Below the pieces are notes generated by a model. That model did no database searches, was not told where the DNA came from, and worked only from the letters and a program-made list of their open reading frames with translations. A stretch of 64,000 bases of DNA, taken from the NCBI RefSeq assembly GCF_023278565.1, contig NC_064680.1, positions 3,038,001 to 3,102,000 on the forward strand, given 5' to 3'. The position numbers and the translations under genes were made by a program. Within the stretch, counting starts at the first letter, position 1, and the number at the start of each line of letters is the position of its first letter. Shown piece by piece: positions 23,003 to 35,448 of the stretch. The DNA comes from Colletotrichum lupini. Its lineage: Eukaryota > Ascomycota > Sordariomycetes > Glomerellales > Glomerellaceae.

Positions 23003-26000
23003 GTTGTCGGTTTGTCTCTGGGAGGTTTGCGCTCAGGAAGCGATCGCGGTGTGAGTATAGGGCCAGCCTCGGTCTTTGGTTATGCTTCGGTTTCGGGACT
23101 TTTTCCACAGCTTATCTAGCACCAATCTTTCATGATAGTGCTAGCTGTCCATAGAGAGGTAGGGGAGTCTTTTTTCGGGAGATTATTCGAAGACGGGATC
23201 GAAGTCGAGACGAAGCAAGGACTCGAGGTAAAGCTGGAAGAGAGAGACTTTCGGGAAATGCTCCAGAAGACCGGCTTCCGAGTACTATGTACGGATACTG
23301 AAAAGGTGGGTATCGTGGTGTTTGAGTGTACGAGTCTACGTGTTCGTGTATGCGTATGGAGAGAGTATGTTGGTGCGTAAAAGTAAGCGTACGTACGTGA
23401 GTTGAGTAAGGTAGCGCGCAAAAAAGAAGCCGGGTCAAGGTAGGATTAAGAATCAAGGGCCCGGGAGGCTAGAAGAAGAACGGCGGCAATCAATGGCACG
23501 ATGGGCAGAATGGAAGGCGAGAGAGAGGCTTGGGGGGGGGACGGAAACGGAAGGTCGGCTTTTGTCAGCCAAAGTTTCGTGGATCGGCAGGAATGGGACT
23601 GAAGGTCCGCCGCCCATGGGACTGATGGGAGTGGGAGTGGAAGGAGTGTGGGAATGTCCACACCAGGATGCAATGCAGCGGTAGTAGCAGCGGCCAGTGA
23701 AGCAAAGTTACAAACCAGCATCAGCACTGCTTGACTGGGGGGGGGGGAGTACTTCGTACGTTGCAACAAAAGTAAGGTAAGGCAAGGTATCCGTAAGGTA
23801 AGGTAGGTGGGCTGCAGGGCCAGGAGAAGAAGACGGAACAGCGGCGTGTGGGTGCGCGCGGTGTAGCCGGGATCTAAGGTAATCATCTGGCGCAATCGTG
23901 GGACTGGCAACCGGGGTGTGTGGGAGGGAAGTGGCCCCAATGGCCCGAAGGGGGTGTGCGCTTGCTACTGCTGCTCCTGCTGCTGGTGCGTCTGACTGTC
24001 TGTGTCTGTGTCTCTCTGCCTGTGCTGTGTGTGTGGACACTTGGAACGGAACATTGAACAACTCCTGGGCGCAATTGCGACGCCAACTGCAAAACTGCAA
24101 CGCTCTCAGCGCCAATTCCAGCCATGACAGAACTGTTTAGTGTTGCCAGATTCCTTATTTCATATTCCAAGACCGACAACGGCTGCATTCGTTTTGGGGG
24201 CTCGTGCGCTTGGGTTTCTTCTATTGCTTTTTGCAGTTAGGACTCCAGCAACATGACCTTTGCCCCTGCTCTTATCCTGATCTTGGCTTCTGTTAATTGT
24301 TTTCCAGTGACGCCTCCTGAACCCCGAGTCTCTTTTTTGTGTTGCTCCCGAGCTTCGCCCCTGACTAAGGTCACTGATTACCTCATGGGCTACACCAAAA
24401 CCGTCACCTGGCGCCGCGAGTCTTCGCATCATTGCCACGAGTCGATCTTGAAGAACGAGACGCACAAGAGAAAGAGTTTCTGTGTACACTGGAAAGAAGG
24501 AGTACGGATAGAATTGTGTCGACGACGAACCGACGGGCGTGGCCGAAGTGACCAACGAGATTCGCACGGGTGATCCCAGCCGGCACTGCACCTTTCGGTG
24601 CTCGGGCGCCACACCTGCCCCGGGGCCCCCCTCTCACTTCTCTCCTTCCATCTCCTTTTGACCACTTTGCGCCCTTGGTCTATTTCTGGGCCAAAAAGAG
24701 ATCAGTGGGGGGATCGCGAGAACCTCGCACTAACCTCGACTCGTCCAGATCAACCAATATCTATCCGCTCCTTGTCTGGCGCACCGCCCATCTACGCAGT
24801 ACCAATATGTCAGATGTCACATCGCTCACAGGTTCATTTACTGCCCATCATCCACGAGGACTTGAAGACCTCTTCTTTGCGGATAGGTGTACGACTATGG
24901 ATACCATTCCTTGACCGGTGAGACATCGAGTCAGGGCTAGGTCCGGCTGTGCATTTTCCACAGGAAGACTATTCATGGCACTTCCCGGGGGCAGCACGTA
25001 AGACTGACTGGGCTGACTGGCTTCAACTGACTGGACTTGGGTAAGCTGAGCTGATGGGTGCCGGAACTCATTGCCACGCTCCGTCGCTCACTACAACCTT
25101 CGTATCTATCGGTACACACAGACACACCTCTCGCTTTTCCTCGTCCGGGGTCGAGGGAGCGCCTGCGCGAGGAACGGAACACGACGACGCACCTGAGTCC
25201 TGAGCTTAGCTAACGAAACATTCGGGGGGCACGGTCACTTGAGGCAGTTTTTTAGGGTCCAAGGGGACTCCTGGGTTCGGATTGAGCTTCAGCCTCAGAC
25301 CAGCCTAGCATTCTGGGTGACTGGCTCGCCAGAAACCAGTCCATCCTAACTCTCCATTGGACGGTTTAGATCCGGCGCGTCTCGGAGTGGGAACTGTGGG
25401 CGCTATGCTTCATGCTCCTGAGAGCCGTGTTCCGTGTCTCTTGAACTGAACACATGAGAATTGCAAATCCACAAGACTGAACAGCGATGACGGCGGCATA
25501 TGATTGATTCGTGGCTCTGATCTTTATTCCTATGGACTGATCTTCGTCAGACTCAATCCGTACGCAAGTCTGTGTCTTTCGATTTCACATTGTACTCGTT
25601 ATCGGTCTGTCATTCCTAAGACCCGACTTCCACCATGACTTTATTTTGAGTTTTCGACGGACCGACCAAACAATTCTGTCAACTTCTCTTTTCCAGACCG
25701 CCGGCAACAAACCTTAATACACATTTCGATGTCAACAACAAGGGACAAAAGTCCAGTCTGATATCGATAACGTACGATGCAGGCTTCTGAAGAGAGGGGT
25801 TACGACGCTGATTCGACTTACTACCTGTGCCAAGCTGCAACGTAAGCTGCATAACCCATCATCCATATCTGCAATGGATTCGATATCCTTCAAAACCACC
25901 CGAATATGGAAGGTAAAATGGCATGCAGCAGTATTGCAGCAAGAGTGAAAGAATGATGGCATGTGGCTGCGGATGCCAATTGATCTTCGGGAGATTTTCG

Positions 26001-26829
26001 TAAAGAAACCCAGTTCCTTGTAAGATCATATCGCCAAGCTTCGGCTCCAACTTCCCACGGTTGCTTCTCGAAGCCGTTTTGGCTTCAGACCAATTCATGA
26101 GGAAACGATCATTGCCAGTCTCGCCATGGCTCCTGGTCAACGGTATGGAGGCAAAGAGACCAGTTATCTGCCACGCTCCTTTCTTGTCCAACCTGAAGTG
26201 AGACCACTGGAGGGAATGCAGAAGAGCTTCCATTCCAATTCCCGTCAGCGGCCCGGCTGGTGCGGGATGCCCCATCCGGCCTCGACTTAAGGTGCGCCTC
26301 GAAAATGCTTGCCTTAGGTAAGGTTACTGAGGTTAACACGTTAGGTTAGGTAAGATACCTGGGCTTACTCCGTAAGATGTGTCGACCCCACCAGCACCCT
26401 GCCAGGTGCCCCCGAACACACTTTGCCCCGCGCCACTAAGGCACCCGACCTCTGTGGCAGCGTCCCCATTCGCTCTTGCAGCGGCCCTGTCTGGACGGGC
26501 ACCTCAAACGAATCTGACACAAGCTTCGTCCTCAGAACGATCTCCAAAGGAAACACACCACAAACGAACCAAACCCCCTTCGCTTCCTCACACCCTTACG
26601 ATTTGCCAACCTCTGACGACACGACAGAGAGGTACGGTAGCATCCTCTGAAAGCGACCTTCCTTCTCAGCCTCGTCTCGTCCGATCCCCAGCGAGTTGGA
26701 CCAACCTACCTTCAGCCTCGTCAACCTAACCCCACATTGTGCTATTGCAGGTAGTGACGACAGCTACTCCTACAGCAGTAGTACCCCACCTCGGAGCTTC
26801 GTGAACATCACAGACGAGCAGCTCTCACG
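23003..26829. other. 3.8-kb gene-poor stretch
   Basis: I see no supported gene here. Open frames are short and mutually overlapping. The longest minus frame (25859-26275, 138 codons) has no recognisable domain. The stretch holds simple-sequence tracts, including a G run at about 23739-23748, a GGTAAGGTAAGG-type run at about 23770-23808 and one TACTCCGTA at 26366-26374. It should contain the promoters of the divergent CCC2 (minus) and CSN7 (plus) genes. Confidence 0.5.
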
Positions 26830-27817
26830 ATGGAGCAGACCAAAGCTCTCAATGCTCTCGAGGTAAGCCGCCCAAAACAAAACTACACATTCTGCTCATC
26901 TTCGGACGCAAATGCTAACAACCTCCCAACAACAGCCCTTCCTGGCCCTGAGCAAGTCAGCAACATCCCCCCGCGCCGCAGCCGACCTCGTCACCCGCGC
27001 AACATCAAATCCAAACACCTTCCTCTTCACAGAGCTCCTCGAGACCCCGCAAATCCAAGCCCTCGCCCAGTCCCCCGACTTCGAACCGCACCTCCGCCTC
27101 CTCGAGCTCTTCTCCCACGGCACCTACGCCACCTACCAATCCGCCTCGGCATCGGGCCTCCCCCAGCTCAACGATGCCCAAACCCTCAAACTCCGCCAGC
27201 TCTCCCTCTTGACACTGGCCCGCGACCGCTCGAACCTGACTTACGCAGCCCTCCAGTCCGCCCTCGACCTCCCCTCCACCCGCGCCCTGGAAGACCTCGT
27301 CATCTCCGCAATCTACGCCGGCCTCCTCGACGCAACCCTCGACCCTCACCGCCAAGTCGTCCAGGTGAACTCCCTCGCCGCCCTCCGCGACCTCGCCCCG
27401 GGAGCCGTCCCGCCCATGATCGCCGCCCTCCGCGCCTGGTCCAGCCGCTGCGAATCCACCCTCGGCGACCTCGAGTCCCAGATCGCAGGCATCCGCGACG
27501 CCGCCGCCCGCCGCCAGCGCGAAAAGGCCGCGCAGGACGCCCGTCTGGCCAAGCTCGTCGAGGACGTCAAGAAGGATCCCGAGACGGGTGGTGCGGGAGG
27601 CAGGAAGCTCGCTGTCGGTCACGCACAGCACGGCGGCAGCAGTAGTGGAGAGAGGGTAGGCGGCTTCTTGGGCCACACGTCTAGGGCGCAGCGGTACAAC
27701 AAGCGGGGTAGCACCAGCATGATGGACAACACGGAGGAGATTGACGACGAGGCCATGGACGTGGACGAGGAGGATGATGAGCAGGAGAAGAAGCGTGCTA
27801 GCCGACGGAAGCTTTAG
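26830..27817 (+). CDS. CSN7: COP9 signalosome subunit 7 (PCI-domain protein), 304 aa, two exons
   Basis: Exons 26830-26862 and 26936-27817 join in phase 0 to 305 codons including the stop (donor GTAAGCC, acceptor AACAACAG). The joined start reads MEQTKALNALEPFLALSKSA, the characteristic beginning of Csn7. A PCI domain spans roughly residues 40-190: helical repeats with LLETPQIQAL, LLELFSHGTYATYQ, LKLRQLSLLTLA, a winged-helix part with LTYAALQSALDL and LEDLVISAIYAGLLDATLD. The COP9 signalosome removes Nedd8 from cullin-RING ligases. Csn7 is a scaffold subunit bound to Csn8 and the helical bundle in the nucleus and cytoplasm. A long charged helix (about 205-240) and a flexible acidic tail ending in KKRASRRKL follow. 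The tail is longer than in animals, a usual feature in filamentous fungi. Confidence 0.88.
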
Positions 27818-28608
27818 TGGATTAGTTGGTGGATGGGAAAGCTGGAGATGTAGAGGGTACTTCCAGTCTCGTCTCGGGGACACTTGTCCCGGCGTTACAC
27901 TCGGGGGACCATCGGCCAGGGACCTCGTTGGAGGCTCGGTGGCGCATGACAGACGGTCAGGACGTGGCATAGGATGATGGCTCAAGGGGAAACAGCCGAA
28001 AAGTAGCACAGGCATTATCACGATACATTATGAGAACTCAATAAATACAGGCAAGATCGAATTCGATAATACTGACAGAGATTAATCTCCGCCCTTTCCT
28101 GTTCTGTGATGCCTATCTAGCGTGCCATTGATAAAATTTAAGGGAATGTAGAAAGTGAATGAATGTGTCGAAGCCAAAAGTCTCCTGTCGCCTCTCCTCT
28201 GCCTCTTCCTCTGCCGCCTTGCAGTTTCACCTGCCTTCGGTGGCGAGGATTCCAGTGTTGATTCTCGCAATGTCGATAATGATACACCAATGCCTTGTGT
28301 ACATTGAAAAGAAATTAAATCTGTCCCTTGTTGAACGCCGTGTGCGAGGCTATGTCCCCTTGGGGGCCTCGACTGTCCCTACGCCGTGCCTCTCTGGTAT
28401 CCTGAATGGAAGACCGAATCAAAACCGAAAATTTGGGAAACTCTGTCGCTCAAAATCTTTGGGGTCGTAACGTTCGTAAGAGCTCTCTCCGTGGGAGACA
28501 AAGCGTCCATATTATTACATCCGTGATGTAGACCGAGGCCGCATTGTTGTTGTGTTTGGGGTATTGCAACACATCCTTTGTTTGTTGTCCAGGATAAAAC
28601 AAGGCATT
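27818..28608. other. 3' region between convergent genes
   Basis: About 790 bases between the CSN7 stop and the RAX1-like stop. Nothing gene-like found. Confidence 0.6.
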
Positions 28609-29816
28609 TTACAACCGTTTGCCGGGGACAAGGATGAAAAGCACACAGAGCGCGGCGTCGATTAAAATTGTGACGGCGAGGACCATGATAGACCGCTTAG
28701 CAAGGAGCTTACGAACGTAGGGCTCACGAATTCGAGAGAAGTTGAACGGCGTGTACTCGCTGAGGCCGATGAGAGCGAGGACAGGATCCAGAGAGTACTG
28801 GTATGATGCGAGGAAGTAGACACCAACAGTGAATGGAAGGATAAGCTGAAAGATAGGTTAGCAGGCGAAGTTCACATATGAGATCATGCATAGACTCACC
28901 CAGCATCTGGTAGTTCGAGGGGCATTGAGGAAGATGAGAATAAAAGCAGCCCAGAAGCCACCAAACATGGCCAAAAGACCAACAATCATTCTGATCTGTA
29001 GAGTGGTCGGGATGAGGTTGCCAAGGGCCTTCATTCTCAAGAAGTTGGGGAAGGCATCGCGTTCCATAGCCTGAAAGACGTAGTCCTTGGCAACGTCAAA
29101 CACCTCTGGATCGTCTCTACCAAAGTCCTCAATGGAAGTCGTGACGTCCTGAGTAATGGAGCCTGGAAGAATGATTTCACGCTCTGCGCCCGGAAGGAGG
29201 AAGGTGTAGAGGATCTTCTCCGCCGAAGCCCGGATATCCTGTCTCGCGACGGTGTGTGCGGGAGAGTTGGAATCTGTCGTCAGGTCGCGCGGAGTGCTGA
29301 AAGCCCCACTGGGACGGCTGCGATGCTCTCCAGTGCTGCTTTGAGGGGAGTCTTGGGCCTCTTCTCTCAGGTAGGCCGACATCTGTGCATCCTGGTTCTT
29401 CTCCTTCTCAGTGGCATACATTGATGGGCCGGCGGCGGAATGGCTCATGTCACCAAGTCCATCCAAGATCTGAGAAGACCGCTTGGAGCCCGACTTATCC
29501 AAGTCAGGTGTTCCAACTAGGACGGATCTGCGGAGTTCGCGCACATAGTGGCGGCACAAGGACATGTGCTGAGCAACATCGAGCCTATCCTTCGTTAGTG
29601 AACAGACGCGTGATTCTGGGAAGCCATTTGCAAATACCAGAAATCGAGATAATCGACGGATTTTTGCTGATCTCTCATGAAAATGTAGAACGAGAAGAGG
29701 TCGACGGGTGGCAGGGTTCGACGACTCAAGACCTCAAACAGAGTCGGCAATCGGTTCCGGTGCAGGTCTGGCTGAGGAGATGGCGAGCCGGAGGCCCCAG
29801 TTGATCGGTCCTCCAT
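28609..29816 (-). CDS. RAX1: RGS-domain membrane protein, Rax1-like, 366 aa, three exons
   Basis: Minus-strand exons 29816-29638, 29584-28900 and 28845-28609 join to 367 codons including the stop, all with standard GT-AG introns (53, 54 and similarly short). The N-terminus MEDRSTGASGS leads into RNRLPTLFEVLSRRTLPPVDLFSFYIFMRDQ and, across the first splice, VDYLDFWLDVAQHMSLCRHYVREL, the opening of an RGS domain. The second half of the RGS fold contains ASAEKILYTFLLPGAEREIILP and VFDVAKDYVFQAMERDAFPNFLRMKA. A Ser-rich linker separates them. Three membrane segments follow near the C-terminus (MIVGLLAMFGGFWAAFILIFL, LILPFTVGVYFLASYQYSL, IMVLAVTILIDAALCVLFIL). This architecture is that of Rax1, which with Rax2 marks bud or polar growth sites in yeast. 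In filamentous fungi it has been linked to polarity and growth. The upstream frame extends to 30008 but 29816 is the better start. Confidence 0.85.
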
Positions 29817-30643
29817 GATATCGAGCGGGTTGGATTCGCGAGAAGAATCGAGAAACGAAATCGGAATTGTGTAGTGATTGATGAAGAGAAGTCGGACGAG
29901 AAGGAAACGGCGGCAGACAGAGTCGCTGTCGTCGGGTGGTGCGAAGTCGAAGTTTGGTCGTCGGAGAGGCGCGGTACGGATATCGTAGATGAGGTTTGGC
30001 AGGTGCACTCCGCAAAGGTTCGGTCGTAGCGCGGCTGTCTACTCGTCGGTTGCTAGGCTTCCCCCAGGTCGGTTTGTGTACTGAACGAGCGTAAGAAGGG
30101 AAGGATCGCGCACGGCGCAAACTGACAGCGTCAGTGTGATTGACGATGGCGCTGCAAGGCGTGATGGCTTGAGTCTTGGATGCCGTTGGGATACGGCATA
30201 ACAGCAGATCAAGCAAGCACTCAGACCCAGACACTAATTTCGTTCAGGTTGTCTGGTCAGGGGGGGTACGACCCACCTCTACGTACTTTCCTCCGAAAAA
30301 GCGCGCTTTCCCACTGTCAATGTGGTTCCACCCACACACGAGTCCACTTCACTGCAGCGCCTTAGCTTCTCAGGCACTCAGACGCTTTCTTGAGCAACGT
30401 CACGTGCCCCATCTCGAGAAAAGAGGGACGGGTGGAAAGAAAACGCCGCATTACCTCAGCTACCCAGCCACAAGCACAGGCCCCGCCTCAGCCACGGAAA
30501 AGCAGGTAGGGCTTGCAATTTCTCGCTTCACATTTTGTGGGATGACCTGCCGGACTACGCAAAACCATCACATCGACAACTTCTTAGACAATTCGACTCC
30601 GCGATCCCGACGACCGAACCGCCCAACGAGAGGTACCGCCAAA
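29817..30643. other. divergent promoter region of RAX1-like and RPL31 genes
   Basis: About 830 bases between divergent genes. Short open frames exist but none has a recognisable domain. The stretch just before 30644 is the 5' leader of the ribosomal protein gene. Confidence 0.55.
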
Positions 30644-31270
30644 ATGTCGACCAAGCAGAAGAAGCCCGCCGGAAAGCAGCGTTCCGCCATCGCTGATGTC
30701 GTCGCTCGCGAGTACACCGTCCACATGCACAAGCGCGTTAGTATTTCCCCGAGGAGAGAAAAAAAAAGGACGCCGCCGTCGACAGCGAATTCAATGGCCC
30801 ACGATGGCGATCCGGTAGCATAGCATAGCAATGCTGACAATTTTTGCTCTGTAGCTCCACGGCGTTTCCTTCAAGAAGCGCGCTCCCCGTGCCATCAAGG
30901 AGATCAAGGCTTTCGCTCTCCAGGCCATGGTACGTCTTGCTTGTCCCTCTCGAACCCATCCCGAAATTTTGCATCCAAGACCCTACAACACCAATCGGTC
31001 CCATATCGAACCACACTACATGGATAGATACCATAAGAATGCTCACTAACCTTGTGATTCGTATAGGGTACCTCCGACGTCCGCGTTGACCCCCAGCTGA
31101 ACAAGAAGGTTTGGGAGCAGGGCATTAAGGGCGTTCCCTACAGACTCCGCATCCGCATCTCCCGCAGACGAAACGACGAGGAGGGTGCCAAGGAGAAGCT
31201 GTACAGCTACGTCCAGGCCGTCAACGTCAAGAACCCCAAGGGTCTCCAGACTGTTGTCGTTGAGGAGTAA
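30644..31270 (+). CDS. RPL31: 60S ribosomal protein eL31, 123 aa, three exons
   Basis: Exons 30644-30736, 30855-30929 and 31067-31270 join to 124 codons including the stop. The protein has the eL31 sequence features: a start of MSTKQKKPAGKQRSAIADVV, then REYTVHMHKR, LHGVSFKKRAPRAIKEI, GTSDVRVDPQLNKKVW, and GVPYRLRIRISRRRNDE. It sits near the polypeptide exit tunnel of the large subunit. The length matches the family. The two introns (118 and 137 bases) are located in the first half of the gene, as is common for fungal ribosomal protein genes. The gene is divergent from the RAX1-like gene and convergent with the E2 gene that follows. Expected to be strongly expressed and constitutive. Confidence 0.96.
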
Positions 31271-31782
31271 AAAGTTCTCTTTGGGATGGTTTCAGGGCGG
31301 CATAAAGGCATCGGAGTTGCATTCGGCATTCTAGTCTCACATACAAAATCGACGGAAATGTGAACAACGCTTGATTCCCCACACGACTTCGACGACTTTT
31401 TACTAGTATTGGACCCCGCGATGTGGTGGAATGTTATTTTTTGTCTGCGCCAAAGTGCGCGCGAAGGAAGCGTTGCGTATGTGTCAGGCAATGGTGAACG
31501 ATGACGAAGGCTTTTTGGGACATCATCAATCTCTTGTGGTTCTTGTAACACATCGTCCAACAGGGTCTTCTTTTTTTATCGTCTTGGTCGCGGTCTGCCA
31601 GAAGCAGATGAACAGGATATACCCAATCCTGAAGGCCAAGTCCCGACCACGCAATGCAGTCCAATTCCTAACAAAAAGAGTTCCAAAACAACCGGCCCGT
31701 AATCATACATGATAGACTCCAATTCTCCAGTGCTCGAAACAATGTTTTCTCATCCTCGTGTCATCCACAAGCAAGCCCGCGC
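31271..31782. other. 3' region between convergent genes
   Basis: About 510 bases between RPL31 (plus) and the E2 gene (minus). No supported gene. Confidence 0.6.
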
Positions 31783-32447
31783 TCACTCGTCCTCAACATC
31801 GCGGTGACGAGCGAGGACCTTACGCTTGAACTCTTCGGGGTCCTTGTCCCACAACTCTGCGGCCTCGCCGTTGAGAGGAGAAGCGCTGACTCCATATTAG
31901 CATTGGCAAACGAACCACTTTTTGCCGGGGCAACTCACTTGTTTGGCTCGCCCAGCAGACTCTGCAAACTGAGGAGTACAGTTTGAATGTTATAGGCGGG
32001 TGTCCACTTGTCCTTGAGGATATCCAAGCAGATGCGGCCAGAGAAGTCGAAGTTAGGGTGGTAGATAGGCGTCGTGAAGAGCACCGTTGGCGCAGCGTAG
32101 GGGTAGTTGTTGGGGAACGACAAGCTGAGCTTGAGCGTCAGGCCAGCGTAGGGAGTCTGTTCGGGTCCCTCAATCGTCGCCGTCCACGACATGAGGTTGC
32201 CGTCTGCCGAAGGGAATGCTGAGACGCCGGGAGCGGGAGAAGTCATAAGCTGCATCAATTCCGTCTGCAATCTGTAGTCATGAAATTAGTCCGTCTGGTC
32301 GTAGATGAGAGGGCAACGTCTTGCAACGAGATATTCATACCTCTTGGTGACGCTCTGGGCATCAGGTCCCTTCCTGGCGCCAGCAATCTTGGCTGCTGGA
32401 ACGCTTCCGGGAGCGGAGTTCTGGGTGTCCTCCATGCTGTAGTCCAT
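31783..32447 (-). CDS. ubiquitin-conjugating enzyme E2, UBE2C/UbcH10-like, 180 aa, three exons
   Basis: Minus-strand exons 32447-32341, 32271-31939 and 31885-31783 join to 181 codons including the stop. The E2 core is intact: HPN at about 107-109, the catalytic Cys at about 117 in SGRICLDILKDKW, and PYAGLTLKLSLSFPNNYPY in the first half. The Ser/Ala-rich N-terminal extension of about 30 residues (MDYSMEDTQNSAPGSVPAAK) and SVTKRLQTELMQLM match the UBE2C/Ubc11/UbcP4 subgroup. These enzymes give the anaphase-promoting complex its ubiquitin for cyclin destruction. Assignment to this subgroup rather than another E2 is by overall pattern. The second intron acceptor (GAGTCAG) was chosen because it keeps the frame N-ASPLNGEAAELW. 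The C-terminus ends DVEDE. A non-adjacent upstream in-frame Met exists at 32492; 32447 is preferred. Confidence 0.85.
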
Positions 32448-33840
32448 TGTCGCAAATGTCGTGAGGTGGAAAGAAGCAATCGCAAAGAGCACTGGTCGAG
32501 GCGAAGGGGGCGTCTTGAGGCTGGGAGGCTGGGATGAGAACTGGGATGAAGCAGGTAGGTGTTTGCTAAGGCAAGGTGATATCCGGCCAGCCAGTACTTA
32601 TGTGCAGGGAAATGCAATGTGCGGGAAGATGGTCAAGGGGAGAGGTTGGAAGCTTGCAGCGTCAAGAACAACAGAAGGCAATTGTTCTGTAGGGCGAGAA
32701 GGGCAGGGATGGGGAATCGGAGACGCTGGTACCTGGGCGACGCGCTGACTTTGGCACCCGCTTTTGGACTAGCGTCGTCGCTGCCGTTACCAAAGTCAGC
32801 GGCGAGTACGAAGCGACGACCCTGCCTTACATCTTAATTCGAGCCTTGATCGCACCTTTTTTTACGACAAATTCAACTTTCAATGCGTTAATAATTTCCT
32901 CCGGATCAACCATGACTTATGAAAGGTTTCTGTTCTCCAAGAGCGGATTGGACATGCGTTTTCAATTGAGTATGTACTTCGCGATTGGCCGTCTGTGATT
33001 TACGGAATCACTGGCCACCTTGTGATACCTAGTGAATTGGGCAAAGGCCATGGTGCTGCAGTTTGAGGGATACCTCGTTTGCTATTTCAATCCTACAAAC
33101 CTAGCTGGACGTTTCTTCCGCTGAGCAATGAATGTGTCCAACCAAAAGAAAGCATTGTACACTCAAACACAAGGTCATAGCAAATGATGTATTCAATTAT
33201 CAGCTACTAGAAACACCTGAACCGCAAAGTTGTAGTACAGAGCCTGTACTATGTGTCTATAAGTAAAACGTCTTCCTTGAGTAGGTACTTAGTGTTCATG
33301 TCCTTCCTTGGCATCAAATTTCGGTCCTCGTAAGCATCGATACCATGTTCAAAGATCAACAATACCCCTAGTCATATCTGCTCTGCAGGCTCAAGTATAA
33401 GTGATATCGAAGCTGGTATATATACCACATTTTGAGGAGATGAACTTAATCTGAGTCTAATGCCAATGTTCATTTCTGCTTTACGTAGGTATGCAATACG
33501 CTTACCTGTCAAGCGAGAGTTCTGAAGCACACATAATATAGGCTTTGTTAAATAAGTCTAGTCTGTGAAGCTTCCTGTCTTTTGCAGCATATTCACTTCA
33601 GAATAAAGTGCTTCAGAAAGAGCATTATACAAGGCAGTAAAGGAAGCCACGCTCCTTCCCACTTTTGCACTTCCCTTTTTTTATTTTTCCATCTCTCCTC
33701 AGGCCTTCTTGCCCTTAAATTCTTTTTTCCACTTCTACACCTTCCAAACTTATCTCACCTCAGCTTCACAAGTCTAGTGTTATTTTACGCACTATCGTCC
33801 TTAATCGTTTGATTTTCAGCTTTTCTGACAATCTGAGAAG
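32448..33840. other. gene-free stretch upstream of the 33841 gene
   Basis: About 1.4 kb, AT-richer than its surroundings, with no open frame above 76 codons that looks coding. The last 200 bases are T/C-rich, as in a fungal 5' leader. Confidence 0.55.
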
Positions 33841-34576
33841 ATGGACGAGGAAGATCTGATCGAGCTCGGTCCTGATCCTATTGAGGAAGATCTGATCGAG
33901 TTCGATCCTGATCCTATTGAGGAAGATCTGATCGAGTTCGATCCTGATCCTATTGAGGAAGATCTGATCGAGTTCGATTCTGAACCTATTGAGGAGATGA
34001 AACATCTTTGCTTGCGGGAGGACTGTGTTTGTACACGTCACGGTGTTCAGGAAGATGGCGCAACTGCGTAAGTCACACCTTCCTATACCTAACTGGCGAA
34101 AGTTCAGTGATAAACTAACTTAATCAAGACTTCTAAGTACCACAAACTCCTCAACCGAACACCAGGTCATCGTCTCGACCCCGTCATTGAACAACACTCA
34201 ATCCGGTGTGCAGACAACTCACAATACGACCAGCCCCACCGGAATTCAGGTCGCTCTGCCAAAGAAAGCAGCCGAGAAGAAAGAAGTTGCCACAGCAAAG
34301 CAGTACAAGCGAGACCCGAACGTTTGCTTGGTCGGATTCCATAACCACTATTTGTGGGAAACGCTTTATGAAGCAGGTCACCGCTGTGACGTCTGCAAGA
34401 GGATGCAAACCAAGCACATCCATACCTGCCCCAAATGCCGTTTCAAGATTTGTTGGGCCTGTCGATGTGACTATGGGCTAACCAACAAGACGGCCAAGTA
34501 AGTGCAATGGCATGTTTACATAGTTACTATTCTAACATACTGCAGGGAATTGCGCCGCCGACGTAACCGAGTCTAA
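33841..34576 (+). CDS. unrecognised Cys/His-rich protein with N-terminal acidic repeats, 208 aa, three exons
   Basis: Exons 33841-34067, 34129-34497 and 34546-34576 join to 209 codons including the stop. The phases agree and donors are GTAAGT. The protein begins with four 12-residue acidic repeats (about residues 4-51, unit EDLIEFDPDPIE). A short Cys cluster (C57, C62, C64) follows, then a polar Ser/Thr/Asn linker (about 77-125). A C-terminal block has paired Cys and His: C162-x2-C165, C176-x2-C179, C184-x2-C187-x-C189, with H147/H149, H160, H172 and H174 around them. Such spacing suggests a zinc-binding domain of two or more metal sites, but it matches no family I can name. The last exon adds only a basic ELRRRRNRV tail. 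The acidic repeats and the basic tail suggest a nucleic acid or chromatin partner, which is speculation. Confidence 0.65.
33850..33993 (+). repeat. four tandem 36-bp in-frame repeats
   Basis: Units at 33850-33885, 33886-33921, 33922-33957 and 33958-33993 start GAAGATCTGATCGAG. Units 2 and 3 are identical and units 1 and 4 differ by a few bases. They encode a 12-residue acidic unit at the start of the 33841 gene. Confidence 0.9.
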
Positions 34577-35448
34577 GGGAGGCTTTATGATGCGGCTCAG
34601 TGATCAACTGAGGCAGAGGCAGGAGCGCTGTTCTTTCATTACGCGAAAATTGTGTTCCAAAGAGCAGAGAGAACAGTTTCACTGACTTGCGCAAATTGGC
34701 CAGCCGCAGCATCCGATTGCTGAACTCTCGTACGAGAGTTTGGGGCTCCAGTTGTTTGCAGTTTGATTTCTTGGCGGAAATGGAAAGGGGAGAGAGACTG
34801 AGGGGTTTCTAGGCCTTAGATTGGCGAATGCAATAATCAGATCGCAATTCATTTTCTAGACCTGTTATCATTGAGGTGCTAGTGATCACCTTCCAAGGTG
34901 ACTTGACAGCTTGTTGGTCTTGGTGGGAGGTTAGTTTTGGCCACAAAAGCGGCGACACTATAGGGCAGGGATCCTGCTTCTTTGGAGGGGTGTGTTGGAG
35001 CAGTGGCGGCGGACTGTTTACCTGACCAACACTGCAGCAACCGCGATAAGAGGGCTTATCGGCCAATGAATTCGCGTTGATGCAGGCGGCAATGAAACAC
35101 CTTCCATGACTCCAAACAAAACACGCCAAAAGCTCTTTACGCGGTCAAGACGCGCTCCAAAGTGCCACCGCGGGGGGACAAACGACCCAAGACACACACC
35201 TCAATCAACATGGTGAGTTCTTGTTGACGCTGGACCCTTGGACCCTTTGTGCGGAATTCGCCCTACGCTAGCTTGATACGTCATCTATGCATTTCATTTT
35301 GCCTGGCATCGTTTGCCTGACAGCACCGTGAATCGATATCCCTACTCGCCATTCCATTTCCCCTGTGCTCGGTCGGTCTCAGTCATGAATTAGTCTGCCG
35401 CAGACTCTCTCCCAAAACCATCTGAACTTCTCGTCTCACTCAGCAAAG
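34577..35448. other. intergenic before CHK1
   Basis: About 870 bases with no supported gene. An ATG followed by GTGAGT at 35210-35218 might mark a 5' UTR exon edge of the next gene, but joining it to the next exon does not give the right frame. Confidence 0.5.

Noticed and set aside
25859..26275. 138-codon minus-strand open frame
   Set aside because: No family match and no splice signals consistent with a gene.
35210..35218. ATG followed by GTGAGT as a first coding exon of CHK1
   Set aside because: Joining it to the next acceptor gives the wrong frame for the kinase; the ATG at 35449 fits.
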